Assembly (NCBI GenBank): GCA_032054765.1
Contig: DAMBSC010000016.1
Location: 1-64,000 of the forward strand
Source: DFXE01 sp032054765
GTDB lineage: Bacteria > Bacteroidota > Bacteroidia > Bacteroidales > Tannerellaceae
Length of the DNA stretch: 64,000 nucleotides
Reading direction: 5' to 3'
Both the position numbers and the translations under genes were made by a program. Positions 50,931 to 61,469 of this stretch are shown one piece after another (position 1 is the first letter of the stretch; each line of letters starts with the position of its first letter). A model generated the notes under the pieces. The model had not been told where the DNA came from, did no database searches, and saw only the letters and a program-made list of their open reading frames with translations.

Positions 50931-53900
50931 AAGACCCAATCGGCTCGTTTGAGACCATAAAAGAGAATTTTATTCGCTATATAAAAACAGCGTTCGGAAC
51001 AAAGTTTGAAGGCGTTGAAAAAGAACGCTATGATTTATTGAATTACGACAGAGTACTTTATCGTAAACCTTGGATAGAGCCTTTGCCCGATTATGTTTCG
51101 AGTGGTAAAAAAATAAATGATTTAACAGCCGAGGATTTGGGTAATGCCTTAAATGAATCTGAAGCAAATACATTTAAAGGACTTGTAAATACTGGACTTG
51201 TCGGGGATTTCCCTTTGCATTCGCATCAAGCAGAGATGTTGAAACAAGCGTTACTTGGGAAAAATTGCATTATCACTTCTGGTACTGGTTCGGGTAAAAC
51301 AGAATCGTTTTTGCTCCCGTTATTTGCCCAACTATCAAAGGAACTTACAAATTGGCAAGCACCAGTTCAAAAGTCGATAAGCATAAATACTTGGTGGAAA
51401 GAAAATGGAGGACTTTCAGCAAGAGAAATTGTAAATAGCTCAAATTATACTTTGAGTGATGCTGTACGCCAACGTCAACATGAAACAAGAAAAGCTGGAG
51501 TGAGAGCTTTAATTCTTTACCCAATGAATGCTTTGGTAGAAGATCAAATGAGTCGTTTACGTAAAGCGTTAGATTCTGACGACACAAGAGCTTGGTTAAA
51601 TGAAAACATTAACGGAAATGCTATTTATTTCGGAAGATACAATGGTACTTCACCTGTTGCGGGAGAATTGAAGAAAGTTAAGGATGACGGAACTTTTGCA
51701 ATCAATACGAAAAAAGTAAATCAACTTAAAGAACAATTACAACAAATTGAAACTGACTCAACCCGTGTTGAACAGTATATTCAGCAGACAGGAAAAACAG
51801 GAGGCGAAGCGAAGGAATTAAAATCATTTTTCCAACGCTTAGATGGCACAGAGATGAGAAGCAGGTTTGATATGCAGGTTGCACCGCCTGACATTATGAT
51901 TACCAATTATTCAATGTTGAGCATTATGCTGATGCGAGATATTGACAAAGGCATCTTTAACGAAACAAAACAATGGCTGGCTTGTGAAGATTTGCCCGAA
52001 AACCAAAGAGAGGCAGAAAAACCAAATCGAATATTTCATTTAATCATAGACGAGTTGCACTTGTACAGAGGGACACAAGGAACAGAGGTTGCGTATTTAC
52101 TCAAACTTGTCTTAAACCGTCTTGGGTTGCATTCACATCACCCACAACTACGAATATTGGCATCCAGTGCATCATTAGAAGCCGGAGACGAAGCAAGCAA
52201 AAACTTCGTGTGCGATTTTTTCGGAGTAAGTCACGAACATTTTAATCAAAAATTCAAAATTATTGAAGGGAAAAACAACCCTATTACCGCATTTCCTGAA
52301 GATGAAGCAAGACTTCCAATAAAACCATTCAAAGAAATCGCAGAAAAATTCTCTGAAGTAAAGGGTGATATTACAGACATAAGTTTCATTTCAACTTGTG
52401 AAGCTGCGGCGGCTGAACTTGCAACAGCCTTTAATATTACAACAAATGAAAATGGAATTTCAAAACTACTTTCAGTAATTACCAATCCTATTTTTCAACT
52501 AAAAGAACGATTGTTTTCGCCTTGTCAAGATTACAAGGCGGTTTGCTCGATACAAGCAAAAGGTGATGATGCAAACGGTAAATATTTTGCTGAAACAATT
52601 TTTGAAACCCCAGTCAGTAAAGAAGAATTAGAAAACGCCTTGCGTGGTTTATTGATTACAAGGGCAATGTTAGATGAAAAGGAATTTGAAAGAATAGCAA
52701 AAAAAATTCCTGATGATAGAAAATTACCACGTTTTAGATTTCACTATTTTTTCAGAAACATTGAAGGCATTTGGGCTTCTATAAAACCTGATGATGTTGA
52801 TGCGAATTACAGTGATAATGAACGAACCGCTGGAAAACTCTATTCTGCCACGCGAATAAATTCAGAAAAAGGAAACCGTGTTTTAGAATTGCTCTATTGT
52901 GATAATTGCGGAACAACTTTGTTTGGTGGCAGCCGATTAGTGACAAGAAATGAATCGGGTAATAATTCTTTTGAAATGCTTCCTATCAGCCCGAACATAG
53001 AGGGTATTCCCGAAAAGACACCTGCAAAATTAGTTGAGAAAAGAAGCTATCAGGAATATGCTGTTTTTTGGGCTTGTGGCAATCAACCATTCACGCCACA
53101 TGACGCAGAAGCAGGAATTTCTCAAGATTATTGGAGACAGCCGACTTTAAACGGTTTTAATCAAGGAGATTTTGAAGCAAATTGGATTCCAGCATCACTC
53201 AACTGTATTTCAGGTGATATTGACAATTCTCACAATAAAGCAAACGAAAGAGCTGATCAATGGATTAAAGGATATTATTTTATAATAACCAACAATTCCA
53301 ATCGTGATATTGCTTTACCTGATGCAAATGGAAACATTTCTACAATAGAAACACATAAAGCATTGCCAAGTGTTTGTCCTGGCTGCGGTGTAAATCATCA
53401 AAAACGAAGACAGGATTGGAACAAAAGCAAAACTACTTCTATTCGTGGTTTCAGAACCGGTTTCGCCAAAACAACTCAAATGTTTGCAAAGGAGTTGATG
53501 TACCAACTTCCGAGCAACGAAGCTGAAAGAAAACTGGTCGTATTTTCCGATAGTCGCGAAGATGCAGCACAAATTGCAAACGGTATTGAACGAAACCACT
53601 TTACGGATTTGATGCGTGAAATATTAGTGAATGAGTTACACTCAAATTTAATGTTGCGTTTTCAAATTGTGAGTGCTTTTGATAATGGAGATGCTAGCAA
53701 ACAGGAAGAATTAAAACGACAGTCACAAACAGTCTTTGATGAAATTGAATATCTAGTTGAAAATTCAGTCTACTCAGGAGTTAACTCAAATCGTTTAAAA
53801 GAAAAATGTGAAGCAGAAGTAAAGTTAAATGAAGTTCGTTCACTTACGCTCAACATTAGAAGTTTGATTGATATTACCAACTCGGTAAACCTTGCTCCTC

Positions 53901-56900
53901 TTGTTAAGCATTTTGTCGAATTAGGAATAAATCCAGGCGGAAACGATATTTCGTTACAAACAAGATTGTTGAACAATAATTTTGTTCCGTGGTATGATCT
54001 TATTGATTTTACAAATTTCCAATGGGCAAGCGGAGCAGACCAAACATATATAAACGATTTAAAAGAAGGCTCTTTTGATGGTCTCGCTTCAATGTTCTTC
54101 GGTTCATTATTTTATTCTTTTGAATCTTCTGCATTAGGCTATGTTTGCATAAACCCTGAATTAGAAGTTGTTGCAGAACAGGCAAGAACACTATCTATGG
54201 CGAAAGACGATTTCCTACAAATCGTAAATTCTACAATCAGGATTTTAGGGGACAAATACAAACACAACAAAGTTGAAGGAGCAAATCCTTTCAACTTTAT
54301 ACAATATGGCAATTTGCCGGGACAAGTAAGAAAATACATTCGTGCTGTTGCCAACAGATATTCAAAACAAGAGAATGAAATCGGCACAGCAGTGTTTAAT
54401 ACGCTTATTACAAGTGGTTTGTTAAGAGGCGATACAGGAATTCAGATTGAAAACCTTTTTATCAAAGTCGCACGACCAATTGATTCAATTTGGACAAGCC
54501 AAAGAGGAAGTAGACCGCATTTACATTTTAGTGGAGGAATTTGCACATACTCTGTTACTGCATTACAACCACAAGCGGACAGAATTTGTGATGACGTTTG
54601 GAAGGAAAATTATCTTTCATACAACGCCATTAAACAACAACGTCCGCCAATCCGTTTGCATTGCGAAGAACTCACAGGACAAACAGACAATCAATTTGAA
54701 AGACAACGACATTTTAGAAATGTCATTTTACCCGATGAAGGTAATAGACGAGTAAAAACTATTGATTTATTGAGCGTAACAACAACGCTTGAAGTTGGTG
54801 TTGATATTGGAGCACTTCAAGCCGTAATGTTGGGTAATATGCCTCCGCAGCGTTTCAATTATCAACAAAGAGTTGGTCGTGCAGGCCGCAGAGGACAAGC
54901 TTATTCTGTGATTTTAACTTTTTGTAGAGGTAGAAGTCATGATGAGTTTTATTTTGCAAATCCCCAGAAAATCACTGGAGATGCCCCACCAACGCCATTC
55001 TTAACAATGGGTCAAGAACGGATCTTTAAACGTTTACTAGCAAAAGAGATTCTAAGAAAAGCATACGTTGATAAAAGCATTGATATTACTTCCGATGAAA
55101 AATCAAGTGTTCACGGAGAATTTGGTTCGATTGACAGCTGGAGTACTTACAAAGCCGAAATTATTGATTGGATTAACAATAATATAGCAAGTATAGAAGA
55201 AACCGTTGATGCTTTGTTAACGGCGCAATTGAAAGACAAAAGGGCCGACTTTATCTGTTGGGTTGCAGATACAACAGAAAATGGATTGATTGAAAGAGCA
55301 CAAAGTATAATTAACAACGACGAAATTGCAACGAATGATATTTCTGAAAAGTTTGCTGAAGGTGGAGTTTTACCAATGTTTGGAATGCCAACTACAGTAA
55401 AAAACTTGTATCACGGCATAAACAGAAAACTTGAAGTGCTTTCAATAAACCGGGCACAAGCAATGGCGATTTATGAATTTGCACCGGGCGCACAGAAAAC
55501 GAAAGACAAAGCAATTCATCAGGTTATTGGTTTTACAAGTGATTTCATTAATGCTCATAATTCGGTTAAAAATGTTGATCCATCTAACCATCTTCCGTTC
55601 TCACTTAATCGTTGGTTTGTTCGTTGTAGATCTTGTGGCTTTTTTGAAACATATTCGGAAGAACGGAAGACAGAATTAGAGACTCAATCTGTTTTTGATA
55701 GTTGCCCGAATTGTGGAGAAACAAATCCTGATAAGTATCAACAGCCATTTAAACTAAAATCTCCAAGAGCATATAGAACAAATCTTTCAGCAGGAAGCGA
55801 TACAAAAGACGATTCTGAATTTTTGCTTTCACGCCCACCGATTTTTGCGGAAAAAATCGGTGTAGCAAATGTAGAAACAATTAGTAATGCTTCCATTTCT
55901 ATTTCAGACAATGATGTTACTTGGAGAGTAAACACAAATTCAGATAGATTTTTTACAGGTAAACTTTACAATACAAATAACAGGTTTCCTTTCAATTCTA
56001 ACGGTTTTTGGTTTAACAACCAATGGTTGTTGAATGATTTTTCATCAGACATACCTAACAATGACGGTTATTCAATGTCTGTTCGACAAATTGCAACAAG
56101 TGCTGAAGAGCAAATAGCATTAGCAAGTAACAAAAACACCGAAATATTTAGAATAGCACCTACAAGTGTTCCTCTTGAACTTGACTTGAATATGTTCTTT
56201 AGCGAAACAGATTTACCACATGTTAAAGCACAAAGTAACGGAGTGCGCTCAGGATATTATTCCGCAGCCTTTTTACTTCAACGAATTCTGGCTGACAGAC
56301 TTGATGTCGACCCAACCGAAATTGAAATTGCCGACATTTCAATGAAATTGCTTGAAGACGGGACAAATAGAAGAATTGCTGAAATCATCTTGACCGATGA
56401 ATTACCCAATGGTTCAGGATTCGTTAGGCATTTATATAATAATTTTCAAAGCGTTCTGATCGAAGCAATGAGTCCAAGTAATGAAAACAGCTACTTAGGA
56501 AAAATTCACTCGCAAACACATCAAAAAAAATGTGATGATGCGTGTTACGATTGCTTGAAAGTTTACCGGAATATGAATTACCACAGTTTGCTTGATTGGA
56601 GATTGGGAATATCAATGCTTCGTATAATGAATGATTCAAATTTTGTTTGTGGTACAGATGGTAATTTCAATTTTGTTGAACTTCACGATTGGCTTGCTTT
56701 TGCAACAGAATTAAGGAATAGCTTTGCTCAAAGTTTTGGATTCTCAAACACAGCAGAAATAAACGGTTTGCCAATCATTAAATTTGGAAGGAATCAGAAA
56801 CACATAATAATGATTGTTCATCCATTTTGGGATTTGAGAAATATCAGAGAGGCAAATTGGTTGGCAGAAATCAAAGCAGAAATTGACGAATACACGACTC

Positions 56901-56986
56901 AAAGTGGTGGTAGTATCAGCATAATTGACACATTCAATTTGCATAGAAGACCAGGATGGTGTTATGAAAGGTTGGTGATAAGATGA
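50927..56986 (+). CDS. giant SF2 helicase with DUF1998-type C-terminus (DruE-like)
   Basis: 2019 residues. Motif I GTGSGKTES (about 119-127), Ia ILYPMNALVEDQMSRL (about 197), II DELH (about 374), III ASSASLE (about 412), V TTTLEVGVDIGAL (about 1290), VI QRVGRAGRRG (about 1313). Zinc-like cysteine pairs at CDNC (about 658), CPGC (about 818), CRSC and CPNC (about 1566-1600). Near the end CDDACYDCLKVYRN (about 1868-1881) is the cysteine cluster of DUF1998/MZB proteins. Size, helicase and DUF1998-type end match DruE, the defining protein of Druantia. Probably translocates along phage DNA. Confidence 0.85.
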   Translation: MKDPIGSFETIKENFIRYIKTAFGTKFEGVEKERYDLLNYDRVLYRKPWIEPLPDYVSSGKKINDLTAEDLGNALNESEANTFKGLVNTGLVGDFPLHSHQAEMLKQALLGKNCIITSGTGSGKTESFLLPLFAQLSKELTNWQAPVQKSISINTWWKENGGLSAREIVNSSNYTLSDAVRQRQHETRKAGVRALILYPMNALVEDQMSRLRKALDSDDTRAWLNENINGNAIYFGRYNGTSPVAGELKKVKDDGTFAINTKKVNQLKEQLQQIETDSTRVEQYIQQTGKTGGEAKELKSFFQRLDGTEMRSRFDMQVAPPDIMITNYSMLSIMLMRDIDKGIFNETKQWLACEDLPENQREAEKPNRIFHLIIDELHLYRGTQGTEVAYLLKLVLNRLGLHSHHPQLRILASSASLEAGDEASKNFVCDFFGVSHEHFNQKFKIIEGKNNPITAFPEDEARLPIKPFKEIAEKFSEVKGDITDISFISTCEAAAAELATAFNITTNENGISKLLSVITNPIFQLKERLFSPCQDYKAVCSIQAKGDDANGKYFAETIFETPVSKEELENALRGLLITRAMLDEKEFERIAKKIPDDRKLPRFRFHYFFRNIEGIWASIKPDDVDANYSDNERTAGKLYSATRINSEKGNRVLELLYCDNCGTTLFGGSRLVTRNESGNNSFEMLPISPNIEGIPEKTPAKLVEKRSYQEYAVFWACGNQPFTPHDAEAGISQDYWRQPTLNGFNQGDFEANWIPASLNCISGDIDNSHNKANERADQWIKGYYFIITNNSNRDIALPDANGNISTIETHKALPSVCPGCGVNHQKRRQDWNKSKTTSIRGFRTGFAKTTQMFAKELMYQLPSNEAERKLVVFSDSREDAAQIANGIERNHFTDLMREILVNELHSNLMLRFQIVSAFDNGDASKQEELKRQSQTVFDEIEYLVENSVYSGVNSNRLKEKCEAEVKLNEVRSLTLNIRSLIDITNSVNLAPLVKHFVELGINPGGNDISLQTRLLNNNFVPWYDLIDFTNFQWASGADQTYINDLKEGSFDGLASMFFGSLFYSFESSALGYVCINPELEVVAEQARTLSMAKDDFLQIVNSTIRILGDKYKHNKVEGANPFNFIQYGNLPGQVRKYIRAVANRYSKQENEIGTAVFNTLITSGLLRGDTGIQIENLFIKVARPIDSIWTSQRGSRPHLHFSGGICTYSVTALQPQADRICDDVWKENYLSYNAIKQQRPPIRLHCEELTGQTDNQFERQRHFRNVILPDEGNRRVKTIDLLSVTTTLEVGVDIGALQAVMLGNMPPQRFNYQQRVGRAGRRGQAYSVILTFCRGRSHDEFYFANPQKITGDAPPTPFLTMGQERIFKRLLAKEILRKAYVDKSIDITSDEKSSVHGEFGSIDSWSTYKAEIIDWINNNIASIEETVDALLTAQLKDKRADFICWVADTTENGLIERAQSIINNDEIATNDISEKFAEGGVLPMFGMPTTVKNLYHGINRKLEVLSINRAQAMAIYEFAPGAQKTKDKAIHQVIGFTSDFINAHNSVKNVDPSNHLPFSLNRWFVRCRSCGFFETYSEERKTELETQSVFDSCPNCGETNPDKYQQPFKLKSPRAYRTNLSAGSDTKDDSEFLLSRPPIFAEKIGVANVETISNASISISDNDVTWRVNTNSDRFFTGKLYNTNNRFPFNSNGFWFNNQWLLNDFSSDIPNNDGYSMSVRQIATSAEEQIALASNKNTEIFRIAPTSVPLELDLNMFFSETDLPHVKAQSNGVRSGYYSAAFLLQRILADRLDVDPTEIEIADISMKLLEDGTNRRIAEIILTDELPNGSGFVRHLYNNFQSVLIEAMSPSNENSYLGKIHSQTHQKKCDDACYDCLKVYRNMNYHSLLDWRLGISMLRIMNDSNFVCGTDGNFNFVELHDWLAFATELRNSFAQSFGFSNTAEINGLPIIKFGRNQKHIIMIVHPFWDLRNIREANWLAEIKAEIDEYTTQSGGSISIIDTFNLHRRPGWCYERLVIR

Positions 56987-58059
56987 TAAATAAAATTGAA
57001 GAAATAGATTTTAAAGAAATCAAAAGGATTTCGCCAAGCCAATATTATTCAATGAAAAACTGTGCTTATAAATCATTGTTGGCAGAAGCTTTTGAGAAGA
57101 AACCATTGCTTCCGGTTTCTCCCAATGCATACTTTGGAACGGTATTGCACAGAATGCTTGAACTGATTACAAAAGGTAGTATAACAAATGAAGATGAATT
57201 CAATGTCGAATTTGATAGGCAAGTAAAAATAGTTGAAGAAGAATTGCAAAATAAAGGTTTTGGATTTTTAGTGCCACTTAAAATGAAATTGAAAAATTTT
57301 GGATTAAAGAAAATCCAATTAAAAAAGCATTTACGAAGTGAGCCTGAACAACCAGTGAATAAAATCAATCTAAAATTTCATTCTGAAAAATGGTTTGAAT
57401 CAAAGGATAATTTAATTGGTGGAAAAATTGATTTGATAGTTGAAAATGACAGGAACTATATTGAAATCATAGACTTTAAAACCGGAGCAGTCACGCAGGA
57501 TTATTTAGATGATGAAGGTGAGCTTATCTCTGATGTAAAAGCGGAATACAAAGAGCAGCTTAAACTTTATGCTTACTTGTATTTTGAGAATACAAATAAA
57601 TTTCCAACGAGTTTGAGTTTGATAGATTTAGCAAAGAAAAAAATCTCGATAGAGTTTTCAGAGGAAGAATGCAAAACAACATTTGATGAAGCTAAAAGTC
57701 TATTAGTCAAAACCAATAGCTGCATAAATGAAAATGCATTTTCTGCAAATCCAACAGAAACGAATTGTAGATTTTGTTTATATAGACCTGCTTGCGTTTT
57801 TTACCAAAAACAACTTGATACAGTTCCTTTATTCAATGATGTTTCGGGAGAAATTAGAGATGTGAAAAAGTTTAACAACGGAAATGTTAGCGTGTTTTTG
57901 CAAAATGGGCAGTTGAATTTTACCATTAAAAATTTATCTTCTAAAGAATATGATGAGCTAAACAATCGCAGAAGCAGAAAAATTAGTGTCTACAATTTAA
58001 GAAAAGAAGCAACGGACTTTATTTATTCTGTTGCTGATACGACTATGATATATGAGTAA
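56983..58059 (+). CDS. Cas4/AddB-like PD-(D/E)XK nuclease (DruG-position)
   Basis: 358 residues. SPSQYYSMKNCAYKSLL (N-terminal Cys), GTVLHRMLELI, the nuclease core GGKIDLIVEN ... IEIIDFKTGAV (about 148-172; Asp, Asp/Glu-x-Lys), and a C-terminal CRFCLYRPACVFY (about 262-274). Four cysteines placed this way usually hold a 4Fe-4S cluster in Cas4/AddB nucleases. The likely role is DNA cleavage or end processing with the helicase. Overlaps the helicase gene by 4 bp and the methylase by 8 bp. Confidence 0.8.
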   Translation: MINKIEEIDFKEIKRISPSQYYSMKNCAYKSLLAEAFEKKPLLPVSPNAYFGTVLHRMLELITKGSITNEDEFNVEFDRQVKIVEEELQNKGFGFLVPLKMKLKNFGLKKIQLKKHLRSEPEQPVNKINLKFHSEKWFESKDNLIGGKIDLIVENDRNYIEIIDFKTGAVTQDYLDDEGELISDVKAEYKEQLKLYAYLYFENTNKFPTSLSLIDLAKKKISIEFSEEECKTTFDEAKSLLVKTNSCINENAFSANPTETNCRFCLYRPACVFYQKQLDTVPLFNDVSGEIRDVKKFNNGNVSVFLQNGQLNFTIKNLSSKEYDELNNRRSRKISVYNLRKEATDFIYSVADTTMIYE

Positions 58060-59173
58060 AAGTAACGAATATAAAATTCCTATTCTATCTTTCTTTTCAG
58101 GAGGAGGATTTCTTGATATGGGATTTGAGCAAGCTGGTTTTGAAATAATTTGGACAAACGAATTTGATAAAACCTTTGCACAACTTCATGCCGCAGGTAT
58201 AAGCTCATGGAGAAAATCACGCGGAAATGGAATTAAAGCAGAAATATTTAACACAAAGTCAATAACAGATATTAAGACAGATGAAATCATTACAGAGGCA
58301 TTCCCCAATGGGAAACCTAACTTTTTTGGAATAATAGGTGGCCCTCCATGTCAAGACTTTAGCATGAATGGAAGCATGAAAGGATTTAACGGGGATCGAG
58401 GAAAACTTACAATCATTTATTTTGACAAAATACTGGAGCTGATGCCTGCATTTTTTGTCATGGAAAATGTTACAGGGTTGACAAAACGTAGTGAAACAAA
58501 AGAGTACTTACAAAAACTTTTAAAAAGAGTAGAAAAAGAATATTTCATCGATCATAAAAAACTAAATTCTTTAGACTATGGAGTGCCACAATTTAGAGAA
58601 AGAATTTTCTTTGTCGGAATAAAAAAAGAATATATTGATAACGAGTTTGTTAATCAAAATATATTGGGAAATTGGTTCCCATTTCCAATAAATCGAACAT
58701 ATCAGGATGCTGCCTCAAAATACAAATGGGGTAAGCCGGAAAGATTCGGACAAAAGTTGATTCAACCAGAAGGTTTGCCTATTGAATTGTGTGTTGAAAG
58801 TTGCTTGATAAAGCCTAATCAAACAAATTCTATACCGAATGCGGATGAATTTTTTAATCTGTATAAGCCAGAAAGTGAATTGAAATTAATAAATGAAGGA
58901 GAAACAAACAGACCTTCTTTCAAGCGTCTTCACCGATTCAAATATAGTCCTACAGCTTGTTATGGCAACAATGAAGTCCATTTACATCCATATCAACACC
59001 GTCGCTTATCTGTGAGAGAGGCTCTAAGAATACAAGGCGTTCCTGATACATATGTTTTACCTCCGGAAATACCTTTATCAAAAAAGTTTAAAATGATAGG
59101 AAATGGCGTACCTGTCCCATTGGCAAGAGAAGTTGCCATAGCATTAAAAAATTTCATAGCAGTCTGGGGATAA
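58052..59173 (+). CDS. cytosine-5 DNA methyltransferase (DruM-like)
   Basis: 373 residues with the ordered C5-MTase motifs: I FFSGGGFLDMGFEQAG (about 14-30), IV GGPPCQDFS with the catalytic Cys (about 101), VI VMENVTG (about 142), VIII FRERIFFVGI (about 188), IX RLSVREALRIQGVPD, and X IGNGVPVPLAREVA near the end. Marks host DNA so that the neighbouring helicase/nuclease proteins can spare it, by analogy with Druantia type II and other methylase-bearing defence systems. Recognition sequence not predictable from the protein by eye. Confidence 0.92.
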   Translation: MSKSNEYKIPILSFFSGGGFLDMGFEQAGFEIIWTNEFDKTFAQLHAAGISSWRKSRGNGIKAEIFNTKSITDIKTDEIITEAFPNGKPNFFGIIGGPPCQDFSMNGSMKGFNGDRGKLTIIYFDKILELMPAFFVMENVTGLTKRSETKEYLQKLLKRVEKEYFIDHKKLNSLDYGVPQFRERIFFVGIKKEYIDNEFVNQNILGNWFPFPINRTYQDAASKYKWGKPERFGQKLIQPEGLPIELCVESCLIKPNQTNSIPNADEFFNLYKPESELKLINEGETNRPSFKRLHRFKYSPTACYGNNEVHLHPYQHRRLSVREALRIQGVPDTYVLPPEIPLSKKFKMIGNGVPVPLAREVAIALKNFIAVWG

Positions 59174-59296
59174 TCTTCTGATTTTAATTACCTTCTCATA
59201 GCATACAAAAAGTGAGAAAAAATCGTTGGAGATGATATTCCTCGATCACAAATATCCCTAAGTAAGTAGTAAGAACGGCTAATTTATATCGGGTTA

Positions 59297-59683
59297 TCAA
59301 TTCAAGTATTTCCTCTTGTCTCCAAAGAGAAAATCCATACCCGTATTGGTCGGTTTCAGATTGTATTTCTCCACTATTTCATCCAGCAGGCTCTCATCCA
59401 AATGCAGATACACCCCGAACGACGGGTAATCTGTCAATCCGAAGCCTATCATTATCCCGTCTTTTTCATCTTCCATACCCCGCATGAACACGAAGTAGTT
59501 GTGCGGATTGTCTCCATCCATATTGAACATTATTTCTTCGTCCGACAACTCCGGCGGGGTAACCCCTTCGGGCATCAACTTGTAATAATCGTAATCCACC
59601 CAACCCCGGTTACGGTAAGATGAGAACAGTTCCCTTAACTGTTCTGTCGATAAATGTTTTATAGAATAAAATTGTTCAACCAT
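59297..59683 (-). CDS. hypothetical ICE backbone protein, 128 aa
   Basis: Soluble, acidic, with a beta-rich core (YFVFMRGMEDEKDGIMIGFGLTDYP). No recognised family. Its start is supported by a TACCTTTG -7 box on the minus strand (complement of 59704-59711), 21 bp upstream. It marks the return from cargo to ICE backbone codon use. The function is unknown. Confidence 0.65.
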   Translation of the reverse strand: MVEQFYSIKHLSTEQLRELFSSYRNRGWVDYDYYKLMPEGVTPPELSDEEIMFNMDGDNPHNYFVFMRGMEDEKDGIMIGFGLTDYPSFGVYLHLDESLLDEIVEKYNLKPTNTGMDFLFGDKRKYLN

Positions 59684-59899
59684 ACCTTAAAAATATCTCG
59701 GCACAAAGGTAGGCAATATTGCCGGATAAGGTGGAAAAACTACCCACTCAATTTTCTCCGCCGGTAGGACTTTGCTGCCACAAGTCGCCAGTTGTTTGCC
59801 GGAAGCCTCCACAAGTTCAATACTCCTTTGCCAGTCAACAGGTTACATCTAATTTCGCCCATGCACTGATATTGGTGCGAACTAAAAACATTCGTAAAT

Positions 59900-61435
59900 A
59901 TGGACGAAAAATTAAAGAACGATGCCAAAAAAGTAATGCTCGTTCAAGATGCAAGCAGCGGCCAACTGAAAGCCGTTACCAATGTGGATAAGGATGGAAA
60001 TATTCAGACCGTCGAACCCACTAAAGCGGATCTGGCTTCCCTGTTAAATGTGAACACGAACGATTCTTTCATTGAAGCCTTTTTCAAAAAGATGATGGAG
60101 CAGGCGGATAATCCGGCGCATTCAGGATTATCCAATCCCATCAACAAGGTCTTTATCATGACCGAGAGTGTTTTCAACAAACTCGTCAAGATGAACTTTC
60201 CGCCCGAAGAACTGGAAAAGTATCGTGTCGATCCGGCAGCAGAACTGGCAGCGCGGCAAGGACAAAACCCCAAAGTACAGCAGGGTGGCGGCGACACCAC
60301 TTCCCAATCCGCGTTTCAGCCGATGGACGTAAGCAAAATCGACCGGGCGGATTTGGAACGCAAAGGGATTAATTGGGAAGATATGGAACCGCACCTGAAA
60401 GCGATGTCCTACGGCCATAAGTCCAACAAGATGGTTGAAATGAATCCCGAAATGGAGCCGGGCGGTATGCGCGTCCCCACAAAGGGGCGTATCTCGCTGG
60501 AAGAACAACCGGACGGCTCAATCAAAGCCATTCCGCACTACCATCAGGAAAAACCGAATCTGGATGCACCCCTGCATGGGACAAAGCTCGATGATGAAGC
60601 AAAAGCAAATCTGATGACAACGGGGAACGCCGGAAAAGTAGTCGAACTGGAACTAACTCCCGGCAAAAAAGAACCCTGTTATGTTACCCTTGACAAAATG
60701 ACTAACGGATTGGAAGTTCTGCCAGTCGGTCAGATCGGCCCGATTGACAAAATCAAAGGCGTCGAACTTACCGAAGGACAGAAGCTGGACTTTGCCGCAG
60801 GAAGGAAAGTGTTAGTCGAGGGTATGACCTCACGCAGTGGAACTAAATTCGACGGATATGTTCAGGTCAATGCTTCGGACAAGAAATTCGATTTTACCTA
60901 TGACGGCTTAGACCGTAACCGCTATGCCCAGGAGAATAAAGAAATCCGCCAGCAGAAGAAAGCGGAAGGCCGGGAAACCAAAAAGGAAGTTTCACAGGGC
61001 GAAGACAAAAAAGAAATTTTTATCCCTAAAAAACTGTTGGGAGTTGAGCTTGACGAAAAGCAGATTAAATCATTAGAAGCAGGTAAAGCCACCTATGTAA
61101 AAGCCATGATGAAAGACGGGCAGGATCAGCCTTTCAATGCGTGGGTTAAACCGAACTACGAAAAAGGCAAGCTGGATTTTTACAAATGGAATCCCGACTA
61201 CGCCAAAAAGCAGGATGCAACGGTAAAACCCGCCGAAGAAAGCAAAACTCAGGTAGCCGTCAATTCCGAGGGTAAGACCAACGAAGCAACCAAGAAAGTG
61301 GACAAGCCGCTTCAACAGGGGCAGCAGAAGCCTACCGAAAGCCAGCAGAAAAAGCAGGACGAAAACAAGCAGCGGCAAAATCCCCAAAAACGGCAGTCTG
61401 CACCAAAAGCAAAGAGAAGCCCCAAAATTTCCTAA
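59900..61435 (+). CDS. DUF4099/DUF3945 domain protein
   Basis: 511 residues. N-terminal ~80 residues (KLKNDAKKVMLVQDASSGQLKAV) then DUF4099-type segment (NKVFIMTESVFNKLVKMNFPPEELEKYRV, about 75-115; VSKIDRADLERKGINWEDM, about 145). Two similar DUF3945-type blocks follow (GKVVELELTPGKKEPCYVTLDK and a later VELDEKQIKSLEAGKATYVKAM). The last ~80 residues are a Lys/Gln-rich, probably disordered tail. These proteins accompany TopB in Bacteroidales ICEs; a role in single-strand DNA processing is inferred from that pairing. 34 bp precede topB. Confidence 0.85.
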   Translation: MDEKLKNDAKKVMLVQDASSGQLKAVTNVDKDGNIQTVEPTKADLASLLNVNTNDSFIEAFFKKMMEQADNPAHSGLSNPINKVFIMTESVFNKLVKMNFPPEELEKYRVDPAAELAARQGQNPKVQQGGGDTTSQSAFQPMDVSKIDRADLERKGINWEDMEPHLKAMSYGHKSNKMVEMNPEMEPGGMRVPTKGRISLEEQPDGSIKAIPHYHQEKPNLDAPLHGTKLDDEAKANLMTTGNAGKVVELELTPGKKEPCYVTLDKMTNGLEVLPVGQIGPIDKIKGVELTEGQKLDFAAGRKVLVEGMTSRSGTKFDGYVQVNASDKKFDFTYDGLDRNRYAQENKEIRQQKKAEGRETKKEVSQGEDKKEIFIPKKLLGVELDEKQIKSLEAGKATYVKAMMKDGQDQPFNAWVKPNYEKGKLDFYKWNPDYAKKQDATVKPAEESKTQVAVNSEGKTNEATKKVDKPLQQGQQKPTESQQKKQDENKQRQNPQKRQSAPKAKRSPKIS

Positions 61436-61469
61436 TCCATTTATTCATAATAATTAAAAATAGAAAACA

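Noticed and set aside
48117..59173. DISARM as identity of the methylase/helicase operon
   Set aside because: DISARM has separate helicase and DUF1998 genes and a PLD nuclease; here helicase and DUF1998-type cysteines are in one 2019-aa chain and the nuclease is PD-(D/E)XK.
30595..59173. Druantia-like operon as cargo of the RIT element
   Set aside because: The right inverted repeat ends at 47852, before the operon; the two are independent insertions in the same ICE region.
59684..59899. Possible small gene between the 128-aa gene and the DUF4099 gene
   Set aside because: The frames there overlap the divergent starts and look non-coding; only a minus-strand -7 box is convincing.
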